NCBI RefSeq assembly: GCF_014898815.1
Contig: NW_026515445.1
Coordinates: 248,001-312,000 of the forward strand
Length of the DNA stretch: 64,000 bases
Source: Panonychus citri
Lineage: Eukaryota > Arthropoda > Arachnida > Trombidiformes > Tetranychidae
Reading direction: 5' to 3'
Shown: piece by piece, positions 34,001 to 46,545 of the stretch
How the letters are laid out: each line of letters begins with the position of its first letter
How positions within the stretch are numbered: the first letter of the stretch is position 1
Notes under the pieces: model-generated
What the model was told of the DNA's origin: nothing
Database searches by the model: none
Seen by the model: the letters and a program-made list of their open reading frames with translations, nothing else
Program-made: the position numbers and the translations under genes

Positions 34001-37000
34001 GATTGTTGTTCGGGTTGATTAATTTAAATCAACAATTCTTAAATAGTTGTTTAATCTGTTTGCCTAACAGATTAACTTTTTGATTGTTAGGATTAGATTA
34101 ACTGATTTCAATATGTTTAGTGTAAATCTTATTAGTTATTGTATCAGGTTATTGAGTTATCATTGATATGAATCAGGTTGATTAAATCAATAAATTGCTA
34201 CAATCTTTTATATAACCATATTAACATGTCAACAGTAATGATAATTTAATCAACATGAAAGTAACAATTTAATAACAATTGACATTCATTATTAACTGGG
34301 AGTGAAAACTGGGAGTTAATATCATCAACAATATGATAATTGTATTGATAATTTTTCATCAGGGAATTGAATTAGATCAAGTAAATTGTTGACAATTTAG
34401 GTTGCAATTTTTTTTTAAAAACACTAATCAATCCAATCAATCAAAAATCAATATTAAATTTGAAATTAACTTTTCTCTCTATTAATTTGTATTGTTAACA
34501 AGTCAATGTGAGTCTTAATTAAATTTGAAACAATCAATCAAATTGATTCTGATATGGTTTGATTAAGTCAATAGGTTAATTCATTGATTGTTTGCCCCTT
34601 GGAAATACAATAATCACAACTAAATTAACTTTCATTCATATTAAACATAAAATTGTCAAACTAAATCAATTGATTGTTTACCAACCCAAACAATTGGTAA
34701 AAAAAAAACTAAACCTTAATCTCACTGATTAACTTAATTCGGTTTAGGGTTCAAACAATCAATAAATTGGAGTAAAAATTTTCATCTTTTCCTCCTCATC
34801 TTCTCACCCTTATCATCCTTATCATCATCAACATCATCTTTCATCATTAACTTATCATCCAATAACAATAAACAACAATAATCAAATCAAATGATTCATG
34901 TAAATGGCAACAATTTAATATGATAAAAGTCACTATTGTCTTGATATGATTGATGACAATTTATTTTTCAATTTTAATTCAATTTAATTTTAACAACAAC
35001 AATTTACCAACATCAATTGATGATAAAAGGTGATGATAACAAAGATATTGATGATAATCAACAGACTCACAATTAGTTGATTAACAATGAGAGAGATTAA
35101 ATTTTCCAACTTGTTTATAATTCATTTTGTTAATCCAGTTACAATGTTATCATTTGTTGACCATTGTTGTTAATTATAATGAAGTGATGAAAGGTTGATC
35201 AGTAGAGAAGATAATTAAAGTTAAATTAAATTAAATTGTTTACATTTAATTGTTACACTTACCAGTCAATCATCACTTACATCAATCAGTTGATTTTGAT
35301 GAATTAACTATTATTATCAAATTGAGTTCCCATTGAGGTTTTCAGAGTTTTAAATGTTTCTGTTAAATTGTTATGATAACAATCAATTAATTGTTTACAC
35401 AATAGCCAGAAAAAAAGAGACTCATTAATTGTTGAAACGATGGAAACAATTAAATTAATTCTAATCAGAGTTAATTGTTTGAATTTTAAAGAGAAAAGAA
35501 AATTAATTTTCAGGATAAACAGAAAGAAAACTTTTCTCTTTTGTTTCTTATTTATATTAATTATTTGACTTTTTAATTGTTAACCATTTAATCAGTGGAG
35601 TATAATTTATGATTCCAATTTCTTTAATTGTTATAGTTAATTGCTGACATTAACAACTTTATTTATAATCAACAACTAAATAGAAACACGAGAAAGAAAA
35701 TCGTTAAAAATTTATTACAAGTTCGACGTCAGAACTTTTTTATTTTTCTTACTCTTGACCAGAACTTTTTCCCCGAAGCTTTTACATGGATCGTGTTTTT
35801 CATCACTTATCATCATCATCATCCTCATCATCATCATCATCTTTTATCATCTTAAGCCCACCCAAGTAATGATACACAATGTCATCATCATCAGTTGATT
35901 AGCTTGAAGATGAGGATGATAAGCATGATGATGAATAATGAGTAAGCGTTAATATCAACAGCTCTTGATTATTACAGGTTATATTTTTATCATCATCATC
36001 ATCATCGGCTGATTGGGATGATCAATGAACGATCAAGATGATGATGATGATGATGATGATGCGTGAGAGACGATGAGAGAGACAATTTAGTTTTTTATCA
36101 TCCAATAATATGATAATCATATTATAACATCAACACATACAATTGAAAATTTCAATTTCAATTTCAATGGTTTTTTTTTCAAACAATTTATTATCACAAT
36201 TAACATGATTTAACAACGTTCATTGGACTTAGCAAGCAATCAAGTATTATCATCAAGCAATTAACTAACTCATTTGAAAACCCCTTAGGGTTAAAACAAC
36301 AACAGCAACAATTAAATTAAACAACAATCATAAACATACAGAAAAAAAAAGATCAAGACAAATGTTCAAGTGATTAGTTTTAATTGTTGATTTTCCTAAA
36401 TTGTAATCACAATTTACAATCCATTTCTTATTCACCTTGTTGTATTGTAACAATTAACTATTGTACTTTGATTACATTATCATATAAGAATCAACAATCA
36501 ATTGAAAATTAAAATTAAATTCAACTGATTTTGATCACAATCATTGGAAACAATTAAAAACTGAAAGTTACAACAAAAATTTATCCCTTGCCCTTGATTA
36601 ACTTTGTTTACAATCAATATGAGATTAATTAACTATGATCAGGACAACAATTAACCTACAATTAACCTTTGTATATTTGCTGTTATCATCAACCATTAAT
36701 ATTGAATAATTAAGAGTAACAATTAACAATTAGACTCAGATGAATGACTTTTTTTTTAATTTAACTTTTGTATTGGTCTTTTAATGTTATATTTTCACTT
36801 TCGTTTTCAATTAACAACAACAATCAATTTTAACTATTAACTGGATCTCCTATTAACAAATTGTTTCTAATCACGATAAGTGACATTAATCACTCCCCAA
36901 GTAAATTGTCATTGTTATTAATTTAATTGTTAAAACCATGATATGATAACAATTAATATCGATTATTAAAAGTAATATTAATAAATAAAAACGGGAATGA

Positions 37001-40000
37001 AACATTTTCCTTGCTTCATTTAATATTAATTGTTACCAGTTAATCAAAAATACTAATCACAATTAGAGATGAAACCAAAAAAAAAAAGTTTTTTAATCAA
37101 TTTAAATTGTCAAATTAAAGTCAAACTTAATTGTAATAGTTAACCCTTGACTTTTTTTTTGGTTAATTGTTCTGATGGTTAATTGCTAAAACTTTCAATT
37201 ATACAAACCAAGTGAATTACGATGTAATTAATTGTTGATTAACTTGATAACAATTAAGGTCAATTACCTAAATTGTGGTCAGTTTAACATTGAAATAAGT
37301 TGTATGTTTATTGTATCATGAACAATGAACAATTATGATTAGTTAATGATTAAGATGATGATATTAGACATCATGCTGAGGATGATAATGATAATGATGA
37401 TAAAAGGAAACGGAAACTGTAAATTAATTGTCATCAATAATGATTTTGATATTAGATTAAAAAATGAGGATTAGATTTGAGCTTTTTTTTTGTTTCTTTC
37501 ATATTATCAACAATTTAATTACAATGATAATGATATGATTATAATGATAAATGATTTATAAATGAGCTCGAAAAAGTTTTCAACAGTAAGAAGCAAAAAA
37601 AGTTGATCAAATTTAAGGTTTTCTTGATTGTTGTTAGTTAATTCATGAGAAACATAATCCAATTAAAATCAAATTAAAATGATTGAAATCAAAGTTTTAT
37701 AATCTCATGAGATTATGATTGATAATATTAATCAACTGATTGTTGTATCCATGTCATCATAGTGATTATCATATACTAGGCAAAAGGGTTAAATGTATTT
37801 AGTTAATTTAATTAAAATGATGAACAATTAAAAGTTGCATTGTGGTTGTGATGACAAGGAAAACAATCAGAAAATGATTTAATTTGCTTTGAACAATTTG
37901 ATTGATTATCTTTTCTGGGATTATGTAGATGGTTGATCAAGATGATTAAGATTGTATAATCTGGAGGAAAAGGATTGTAGTTAATGATTAAAATTGATTG
38001 TTGTGGTTATAGAATCATTTCCATTTCCGTTTTCTATTGAAAACTAATTGTGTGTTGAAAAGTTTACCAACTAAATCAAGTCACGAATCTTTAATCATGA
38101 AACTTAATCAGCTTAATTACGATCCAAAATACTGATAATGTTCATTTTTCCTCAATCTCAAAGTGAATTAAGAAATAAAAAAGTTAATTAAACTGATTCG
38201 GTTAATGATCAGATAAGAATCCAATTCAATTACTAACAATCAACTCGAAACTTACTGAAAATCAATCCCGTGATTAATTGTAATTAAAGTAAACTTATTG
38301 TTAACATTTTTGATTGAATGAATTGAATCACAAACTAAATGAATCAAATTAAATTGAAATTGAAATTATGATCAAATCAATTGGAAACAATTAAATAATC
38401 TAATCAGATTAGACAGAACAACAAAAAAGCAAATGAATAATTAAAAAGTTTGATGGAAAATCTAATCAAATTATAAACAACAGGCAGAGTTTCAATTAGT
38501 TTGGAAACAATTAAAATCGACAACTAAAAACAACAACAATTAACTGGTTTAATTTTCCATCGATATAATTTGTTGCTCAGTGATTGAACTCTCAATGTCT
38601 CACACAATCAAATTGTAAGAGTTTTCATCATCTTCATTTTCCACCCCAACATAATCATCCTCATCCTCATCCTCATCTTCATGATAATCAGAAACACAGA
38701 AAAATACTCAACAGGAGTGAAGATGATCACAGTGAGGAGCCTTTAGCCCTTTAAGATGAACATGAGAATTGAATCAACAAAGAAAAATTTTCATTCTTAC
38801 ATTTCTTCATCATCTCTCCATCTCCATCCTCATCCTCATCCCCATCTTCATCTTCATCTTCATCTTTATCAATATTCATAATGAACTTTTCATTCATTAC
38901 CAATATTCAGATTCCTTTTCAACCTTGTTATATATCATTGGAATCGTAAAAGAAAACAAAGCAAAAACCTCATCATCACTAATAATTATCATCTACATCA
39001 TCGTTGTCATCATCTTAATCATCTTCATCTTGATCTTCTTGAAATTAAACTTTTTTGTTATTCTTCATTGTAAAAAAATGGCTTCGCCTGAAGAGAGATT
39101 TATTAATTCAACCTTTAAAACAGATACATCATTCATTTCCGTTGTTGTTTGTTTGTTGTTTACTGATGATGATGAAGATGAAGATGATGATAATAGTGAT
39201 GATGATGAGAAAGAGACTCACAATTCATTAATTCCCCTTTTAATCTTGTATTTAAATCATTTCCAGTTCCCTCCCACTGTTTAGATACAGAAGAAGAAGA
39301 AAAAAAAACTTTTTCTCTTCATCAGTAACAATCTAAATCTAAATAATAATAATTTTGTTTCTTACAACATTATTATTATTATTATTATCTCAATCACTCA
39401 CCATCTTCATCATCATCATCATCCTTGCAGGGTTCATCCTCATCCTCATTTCATTTGTATATGAAAATGTTACGATGCTGGATTAACCCATGGAAGAAAA
39501 AAAAAAAAAAATTCATCTTAACATCAAACTCCATATTCAACGTTAATCCTCTTGTCTTTCCTCATATCATCTTGATTAATTAATCATTATTATTGTTTAC
39601 AATCAAACAAACAGATTAACTTTTAAAGTTGATTATCATCATGACCGCCTACCTATTAAAAACTATGCAAGTAAACAATCACAACAATTAACAATAAACA
39701 ATCATCAACGATTGGAAGATTAGATGAAAATTCTGAGAGGGGAAGATATTAAAATTCTGGATTCTCTTTGATTCTCAATTTTAAAATGAATTATAATTGA
39801 ACATGATAATCATGATGAGACTCTGATTCTGACAACTTGAGTTCATGGATATTCAGTGGATGCGCATCTGAATCCTCGATATAATTTCATGAGCATTATT
39901 ATTATTATCATTGGGTGTGGTTCCATCAATTCTGATGAATATAAGTTTTGATAATTTTTTTTTCTTCTTCACTTGAATGTTGTTACTTCTCATGATGATG

Positions 40001-41373
40001 ATGACGACGATGATGATGATGATGATAAGAGAAACAAAAGCATCAACAGAATCCAACAGTGAATCTTCAATTAAATTTTTCTTCTCTTTCTTTTCTCTCT
40101 CTCTCTCTCAATTCATTTTCTAATAACAACAACAACAGGTAAGAAAAAGACTCAGCAGGTAATCTTAGCATTGAGGATATGCTTTTAACTTACCTTTTCT
40201 TTTGGCACCTTAGAACCTTTTAGAACTGCAAAGTCGAGGGCTACAAGGAATATACAATAAGAATTTTTTGGAGAAAATTTTTTTCTCTATTTTTTATGTA
40301 TCTCTCTCTCTCTCTCTCTCTCTCGTTACATTGATCGTCAACTCAACAACAACAACACAACTACAACAGGTAAAGTTTCTTGTTTGTGGACTGGCCAGGT
40401 AACAATATTGTTTTCCATTGATTAATCTACTTGGAACCACCCGATTCACTCCCACCTCGACCTTGTTACTTTTCTCACGGCCTTTTGTCCTTTTGTTTCC
40501 AATCGAATTTGTTTCACCTTCAGTTCAAGGGTTTTCATCATCATTAAGATTAACATGATAGATTAGCAAGGTTACTAGTGAATCGAAATGATTAATTGTT
40601 CACCAATCGAATCAATTTCATTCACCTTTACATTAAATTGTCTCGAAATTGTAATCAGATTATTTACTTTCATTTGTAAGAAATTTTTTCTTCCTGTTCA
40701 ATATTCACCATTATCAGATTGATAGATTTTCTTGCAAAAAGGATTATCCCTCCTCCTCCTTTCATGGGATTAACGGGGTTTTTATTGATTTGTTGATTAA
40801 CTTGATTAACCTTTTGATTACACTGAGGATGCTCATGAAACAATCAAATTTGATTAAAACACACACATAGGCTAATAAATGAACCATCAAATCAAAGATT
40901 CAACTATCAACTGATTCACAATAATAAAATATCATCAATATGAAAACGATAATAAAGTTTTTTGATTCATTGGTTTGTTTTTGTTGTTTGATTTTTTTTT
41001 GTCTTGTTGTTGTTGATTTGTAGTTGATTTTTAATCTTTAATTACAATTTGTTTTTGTTTAAAAAAATCTAATTGAATTAAATTGATTGTGAAAGGTTTT
41101 TCATTGTATCAAGGTGGAAATTATCATCTTCCACTCTTAATCCATCCCAGGGAAAAAAATTTTCTTGCTCTTTATTCAATCAAGGTACTAATCGGGGATA
41201 ATATTTATAAGGTGTAAGTGTGATGGTCAAGTTAATGGTCAATATGAAAGCAAAAAAATTGGGCTTCGGGATGAGAGAGGAGGAAGCGGAAGTTATCGAG
41301 TGGGTGTGATAATAAGCAATAATCAATAATAGATATAATATTAATTTGAATAATAATAATAATATAATTAATT
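34001..41373. other. Gene desert, right part, and opa 3' flank
   Basis: No gene supported. Dense in ATTGTT, CAATTAA and GAT/ATC triplet runs (for example 35815-35842 and 36038-36061) and short CT tracts (40100-40110, 40305-40324). The open frame at plus 38769-39284 is Ile/Phe/Asp low complexity and rejected. The last 200 bases are the opa 3' UTR with an AATAAA signal at 41171-41176 on the minus strand. Confidence 0.55.
41171..41176 (-). terminator. AATAAA polyadenylation signal of opa
   Basis: TTTATT on the plus strand reads AATAAA on the minus strand, about 200 bases after the opa stop codon at 41374-41376. Confidence 0.45.
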
Positions 41374-44300
41374 TAATATGAAGTTGTAACATGAAGATGT
41401 GACATATGAGGTAGAGAGTGACCTGTGTAAAGTGCTGTAGGTCCTGAAGCCTTTGGTGAAAGTTCATTTGAAGGCGGGGTGGGCAGTCCTCCTGTTCCGT
41501 TGGGGTGGCAAACATACCAATCAGATAAATGGGTCCCATGATGATGATGATGAGATGATAATGAATGATGATGATGATGATTGTGAAGATTATGGTGATG
41601 ATTTGTTGAGGAATTGAATGAATTTAATCCGATACCTGTTCCTCCTCCGCTGACACCTAAAATCCCTCCAGAATTTAAGTTTGTCGATGAAGATGATGAT
41701 CGATTGGAAGATGAAGATGCTGATGAAGGTGATGCTGAAGAGAGGGAGGGAAAATTTGTCGCATATGGATGGAGTCCATTGTGGTATAAATTAGATGATG
41801 AACTACTATTTGAATTAGAATTGCTATTAACATTATTATTATTTGAATTGGTTGAATTAGAATTGGTTGAACCATTGTTGGTATTTGGTCCATTCCCGTT
41901 TCCGTTGTTACTTGAATTGTTACCGTTGTTGTTGTTACTCGAACTGTTATTAGCACTATTATTATTGTTGGTATTATTAGCACTGTTGTTGTTGGTGTTG
42001 GAGGTGGTGGTTGGGTTGTTATTATTACTATTATTACCACTGGACGTTGTTGTTGGTGTGGTTGATGTTAAACTATTACTGTTACCATTTTGTAAATGAT
42101 TGGGTGGTGTTGGGATTGATGACCACCACCCTGTTGGTGGGGGTAAAGTTGGTGTTGATTGTTGGTGTTACTTGTTGATGTTGGTGGGGGCAGAGATGAG
42201 GATAATGGTGATGTATGGTACAGTGATGATCCTGGGGATGAAGATGATGAGTTGAGTTGATGTTGATTAAGATGTTGTTGTTGTTGTTGTTGCTGTTGTT
42301 GTTGTTGTTGTTGGTGATGAGTTAAATGGGGGTGATGGTGATGTTGATTAAAGTGATTATGATGATGTAATTGATGATGATGATTGTTATTGTTGGTGTT
42401 AAGGTGTGAGTGGTGGGGGTGATGAAGATCAGATAAGATGCCATTCATTAAGGATGAAGATGAAGATGATGAACCGTGATTGCTTGAATTGGGACTATTA
42501 TTGGTGCCATTTGAAGGTGTTAAATTGTTACCACCGAGTCCATTAATACCATTGCCACCCAAAGGTAACCCTAACAATTTAGCTTGTAGTTCACTTTTAG
42601 AGTCAATGATTTCCGTTGTTGTTGATAATGGTGCTGAACTTGTATTCCTCATGGTGGTGTCACCGTCAATCGATGAGGGTGGGGGAGATCGTCCATGAAC
42701 TTTCATGTGTTTCCTCAATGAACTTGGATGAGTGTAACTTTTATCACAACCACGGATTTTACAGTTATAAGGTTTGTCACTTGTATGGACATGACTATGT
42801 TTCTTACGATCAGATGAGTTGGCAAATTTACGATCACAACCTTCATATTCACATTTAAATGGTTTCTCTCCTATAGCAATTAAAGAAAGAAAAAAACAAC
42901 AGCAATTAAGTTAATTACAATCATGGAAAGTGTTATGTCGTCTTATGTTTGAATCTATTTTTGCATTTCACGGTTTTCGTTTCATTTGATTTTCTGTCAC
43001 TTCATCTCATTGACAAGTGAGTGACAAGTTTTCCAACTAATCAGAAAATATTAATTAGCTAAATTACGGTTTCAAGCTTATTAATTGCTTCTGTTTACAA
43101 TTAGCTCGCGAAAATGATTCTCAATTAATTGTATCCCAATGTTTCATCTTCTTTCAGGGTGATTAACATTTTCCTTTTGTTTCGCTGAGTTTTTTTTTCT
43201 CATTTGTTTGTTTTCCTGGACTGCACATGATTCTGTTGAAGCTTCTACATCATCATCAACATCTTCATCATTATCTTCCTCATCCTCATCATCTTCTTCT
43301 TTCTTTTTTTTTCACTTTTTCTTTTTCATCTTCTTCTAATTCTTTTCTATTCTTCTCATCATCACCAGAAAGTTGCAGCTATTTTATCCATGGGTGGTTA
43401 AAGTGGGAGGGATGGAGGGTCCATGGGAACTATTGACACCCTATGAAAGGCCTGATGATGATGATGAGCAAGAGAAAAGCGGGATTCAAATGGTATATTT
43501 ACTATTGATAATGATAATGATGCTACAGACACACTAACGGAAACGGAAGTACGAAGTGATCACTTTTATATATTCTGTTTGTATCAAGAAAAAAATAATA
43601 ATAATAATATCAAGATGATGATGAACAATAACAATGATACTAAGGAGATATAAGATGATGATGATGAGGAGGATGAGGATGAGAAAAAAAAATGATAATA
43701 AATAATAACTATTCAGATGAATTGTGTTTGTTTGTTATCATAATGTATCTGATTGTGTATTTGCAATGTTAATGCTTATGGATGAATGTAAGTGTGACTT
43801 TATCATCCTCATCATCCTCATCATATGCATCATCATCCATTTCATTAATATACATTATCATCTCGTCTCGGCCTTTTGACTTAATAATTGCAATATTGCA
43901 AATTTATTGTACCAGTTAATGATTATGATGATGTGTGGTTGCAGATGAAGATGAGGATGATAGTGGGTTTATCATCATCATCATCATCAGCATCAGTTGA
44001 CACCCGATTTTTAATAAAACGGAATCAAGTTAACAATCACTTGAATGCATTAACTTTTCATCTAACGGAAGTTGAAGTTAATGGAAAGGGTTTTACATTG
44101 ATTAACAATTAACTGTAAGTAAATTTGATTTAATCCGGATATTTGAAAATTCTCATCATCTTATCAATGATCTTTCGGTGAAAATGTTAACATTCAAATG
44201 AGTTTGTGTGTGTAAAATATATTGACCGTTTGTGGTCAGTGGTTTTCTTACCTGTGTGAGTCCGTCTATGAATTTTAAGATTTTCACTTCGAGCAAAAAC

Positions 44301-44933
44301 TTTACCGCAAACTGTACATGAGAAGGGTTTTTCTCCGGTGTGAACTCTAATGTGATTAACTAATTTGTATTTAGCCTTAAAGGGTTTCCCGTTGCGTGGA
44401 CAGTCCTCCCAGAAGCAGGTATGATTGGAGCACTCAGGTCCACCTACATGGTCAATCGTGATGTGGGACACGATCTCTTGCATTCCGGAAAAGGTTTTGT
44501 TACAAGTTTTTCGTGTTGGTTGCGCTGGATCAATCCAAAGGCAGGTCATCGCTTCCGATTTATTTGAACCACTTAGTGGTGAGGGTCGAACGTAACGGAG
44601 AAAAGTGGCCGAATGGTGAAGTGGACCTGACCCATGGTGAAGAGCAGCGGTCACTGCTGCTGCTGCGGCATGATGAGGATGGAGAGGATGATGTTGACCA
44701 TGATGATAATCAAAATGAATACAATCAGTGTTTGATTGAAGTTGTTGTTGGTGTTGATGGTGTTGAGGATAAAAATTATTACCACTTAAAGGGTCAAGGG
44801 TTGAACCACTTCCTTGGGGATGATGACTTATAGCTGCATGATAATGAGCTGACCATGAACTTTGACCAGGATAGATCCGATGACCATAATTTAGATGATC
44901 ATAATCACTGAATGGAACATTGAAATTTTGCAT
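41374..44933 (-). CDS. opa: Odd-paired (Zic-family) C2H2 transcription factor, one-base frameshift
   Basis: Exons 44252-44933 and 41374-42870, GT-AG, phase 1, joined at HTG|EKPF between fingers 3 and 4. Zic factors bind GC-rich DNA in the nucleus and time segmentation and neural patterning. Seen: Met start MQNFNVPFSDYDH; His/Ala-rich N-terminus; conserved FLRYVRPS; atypical finger 1 (C131, TCLWIDP) with its long Cys spacing; finger 2 (CFWEDC..., about 173-198); finger 3 (CTVCGKVFARSENLKIHRRTH, shown here only in name, 206-226); finger 4 (CEYEGCDRKF, from 234); finger 5 (CKIRGCDKSYTHPSSLRKH). Then come a poly-Gln run (about 42262-42312), His runs, a long Asn/Ser tract and a C-terminal block with HLSDWYVCHPNG, LPTPPSNELSP and HVTTSY. 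The frame breaks at a GGG run (plus 42102-42104): the finger frame would stop at 42068, while one extra base gives an open frame to 41374 and a protein of about 725 aa. Confidence 0.95.
42262..42312 (-). repeat. CAA/CAG repeat encoding poly-Gln in opa
   Basis: Run of CAA and CAG codons on the minus strand giving a dozen or more Gln, followed by further Gln/His-rich codons. Confidence 0.9.
42871..44251 (-). other. opa intron
   Basis: 1381 bases, donor GTAAGAAAAC, acceptor TAATTGCTATAG. It holds ATC/GAT triplet runs and pyrimidine tracts but no supported gene. An intron in the finger region at this place is a known feature of Zic genes. Confidence 0.85.
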
Positions 44934-45748
44934 TCTCGATGATCAATTAAGTTGATGAAGATGTTGAGTGGGTTACACACTGTTAATTAACACTCATATA
45001 AACACAAAGAACAATTAAATAAATGCGAAAACACCAAAACAACAATCAACAAGGTAAAAAGAACAAGAAAAAAATTCGAAATAAAAAATATGATCAAATT
45101 GAAAATCGACGATAACTTTTAGATGACAATGAAAACGATCAAGATGAAGAGATGATTAGAAAACAAACTAATGAATAATGAATATCCTTTTCTCTCTCTC
45201 TCTCTCTCTCCCTCTTTCTCTCTCTTTAAAAATTGTTTGTTCTCTTTTTCGAAACTCAGTAGAAGTTCAGAATTTTCTCTCTATCAAATGTTTCCTCTTC
45301 TTCTACTAGAATCAGTTTACTCTCAGTTTACTTTTTCTTCTTCTCTCTCTCTCTCTCTTCTTCTTCTTCTCTTCTCCTACTTTTCCACTTTTTCCTCCTC
45401 CTTCTTTCTGCTTCGATGCAGCCTTCCCACCTTCCACCTTCCACAGCCCACTCTCGCTTCCACTAAACTCCACCCATCGAACATAATATTCTATTCTAAC
45501 CCACCCTATATAGAAACAAATATAATAAGAAATGATGATTGAATGAAGCAGAGAATCGACTGCCTTTGACATTTCTATCAACAGTCTATTCGCATTCCCC
45601 CTCAGATATTTACCATTAAACGTCTGTTCTCGTCACTTTATAACAGTAACATAAAAATAGTATTTCTCTTCATCATCATTATCATCATCTTCATCCGCAT
45701 CCTCATCATCTCTTCAATTCATGTTTCGTTTTCTCTCTGTTTTTTTAA

Positions 45749-45751
<3 letters not shown>

Positions 45752-45801
<50 letters not shown>
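45752..45801. repeat. (CT)n microsatellite upstream of opa
   Basis: About 50 bases of CT repeat, (GA)n on the opa coding strand, about 820 bases upstream of the opa start codon. GAGA-type factors bind such tracts in flies; function here is inferred. Confidence 0.9.
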
Positions 45802-45804
<3 letters not shown>

Positions 45805-46296
45805 AATGTCATCCATTTAAATGGGTCACTTGCATCACTTTAATGATTATCATCATCAGGATGATAAGGATGATAATCTACTCTTAATCCTCTTTATCTG
45901 GTCATGAAAAGATGATGATAATAATTGTTATCATTTTCAATTCCATTGGAAAAGGTTTCATCATATATTTTATTGATTCTTGGTTTTTTTCGGGTTTGAT
46001 TGTTTACAATAATCATCACAATCAATTTGATTGAAATCATGATTTATATTTAATTTTTTTCTTTCATTTATTTCTGATAACAATTATAATTTATATGATA
46101 ATTTTCTGATTGTAAATTTAAATCAAATATCATGATTTTCAATCATTATCATTTTTTTTTATCATCGTGATCATAATTTAAATTATATGTAATTTTTTTA
46201 TATCTGAATTATTATTAACAATTTAGATAAATTGTTAATCTGTATATTTATTTTCTTGGTTAGTTAATTGTGATCAGAGGATAATAATAATGATAA

Positions 46297-46545
46297 TTTT
46301 GTAAAAGATTGTCAATTGTTAATCTGATTGTTTGTTTATCTTTTTTGATCATCTCTCTGATTGTCCAAACCTCAAAAGGTTATCATTACAATGGATCCAT
46401 AGGTTTGTTATGTTTTAGCACGTGCTACGTGCTGAATGCGCGTGTGTGTCGCTATCTCTGTGTGCGTGTCAATGAACGTGCTTATCATCAACAATATCAG
46501 TTGAATCATCTTGTTAATCATCATCAGTTGATTATTGTTCCGTAA
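46297..46545 (+). other. Possible exon of a small secreted Cys-containing peptide
   Basis: An open frame follows a TAA at 46294-46296. It encodes a hydrophobic signal-like stretch (VNLIVCLSFLIISLIVQ) and then TSKGYHYNG, a segment with CFSTC and CRYLC separated by seven residues (CX3C-X7-CX3C), and a Gln/His-rich end. There is no ATG in frame before the hydrophobic part, so an upstream exon would be needed. Could be chance in AT-rich DNA. Confidence 0.2.

Noticed and set aside
38769..39284. 171-aa plus-strand frame
   Set aside because: Ile/Phe/His/Asp low complexity from ATC, TTC and GAT runs; no domain or homology pattern.
41180..41539. 119-aa minus-strand frame beginning MGPIYLIGMF
   Set aside because: Out-of-frame reading of the opa C-terminus; the HLSDWYVC frame is the protein-like one.
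41614..42099. 161-aa plus-strand Leu/Glu/Asp-rich frame
   Set aside because: Antisense of the opa Asn/Ser/His-rich C-terminal coding region.
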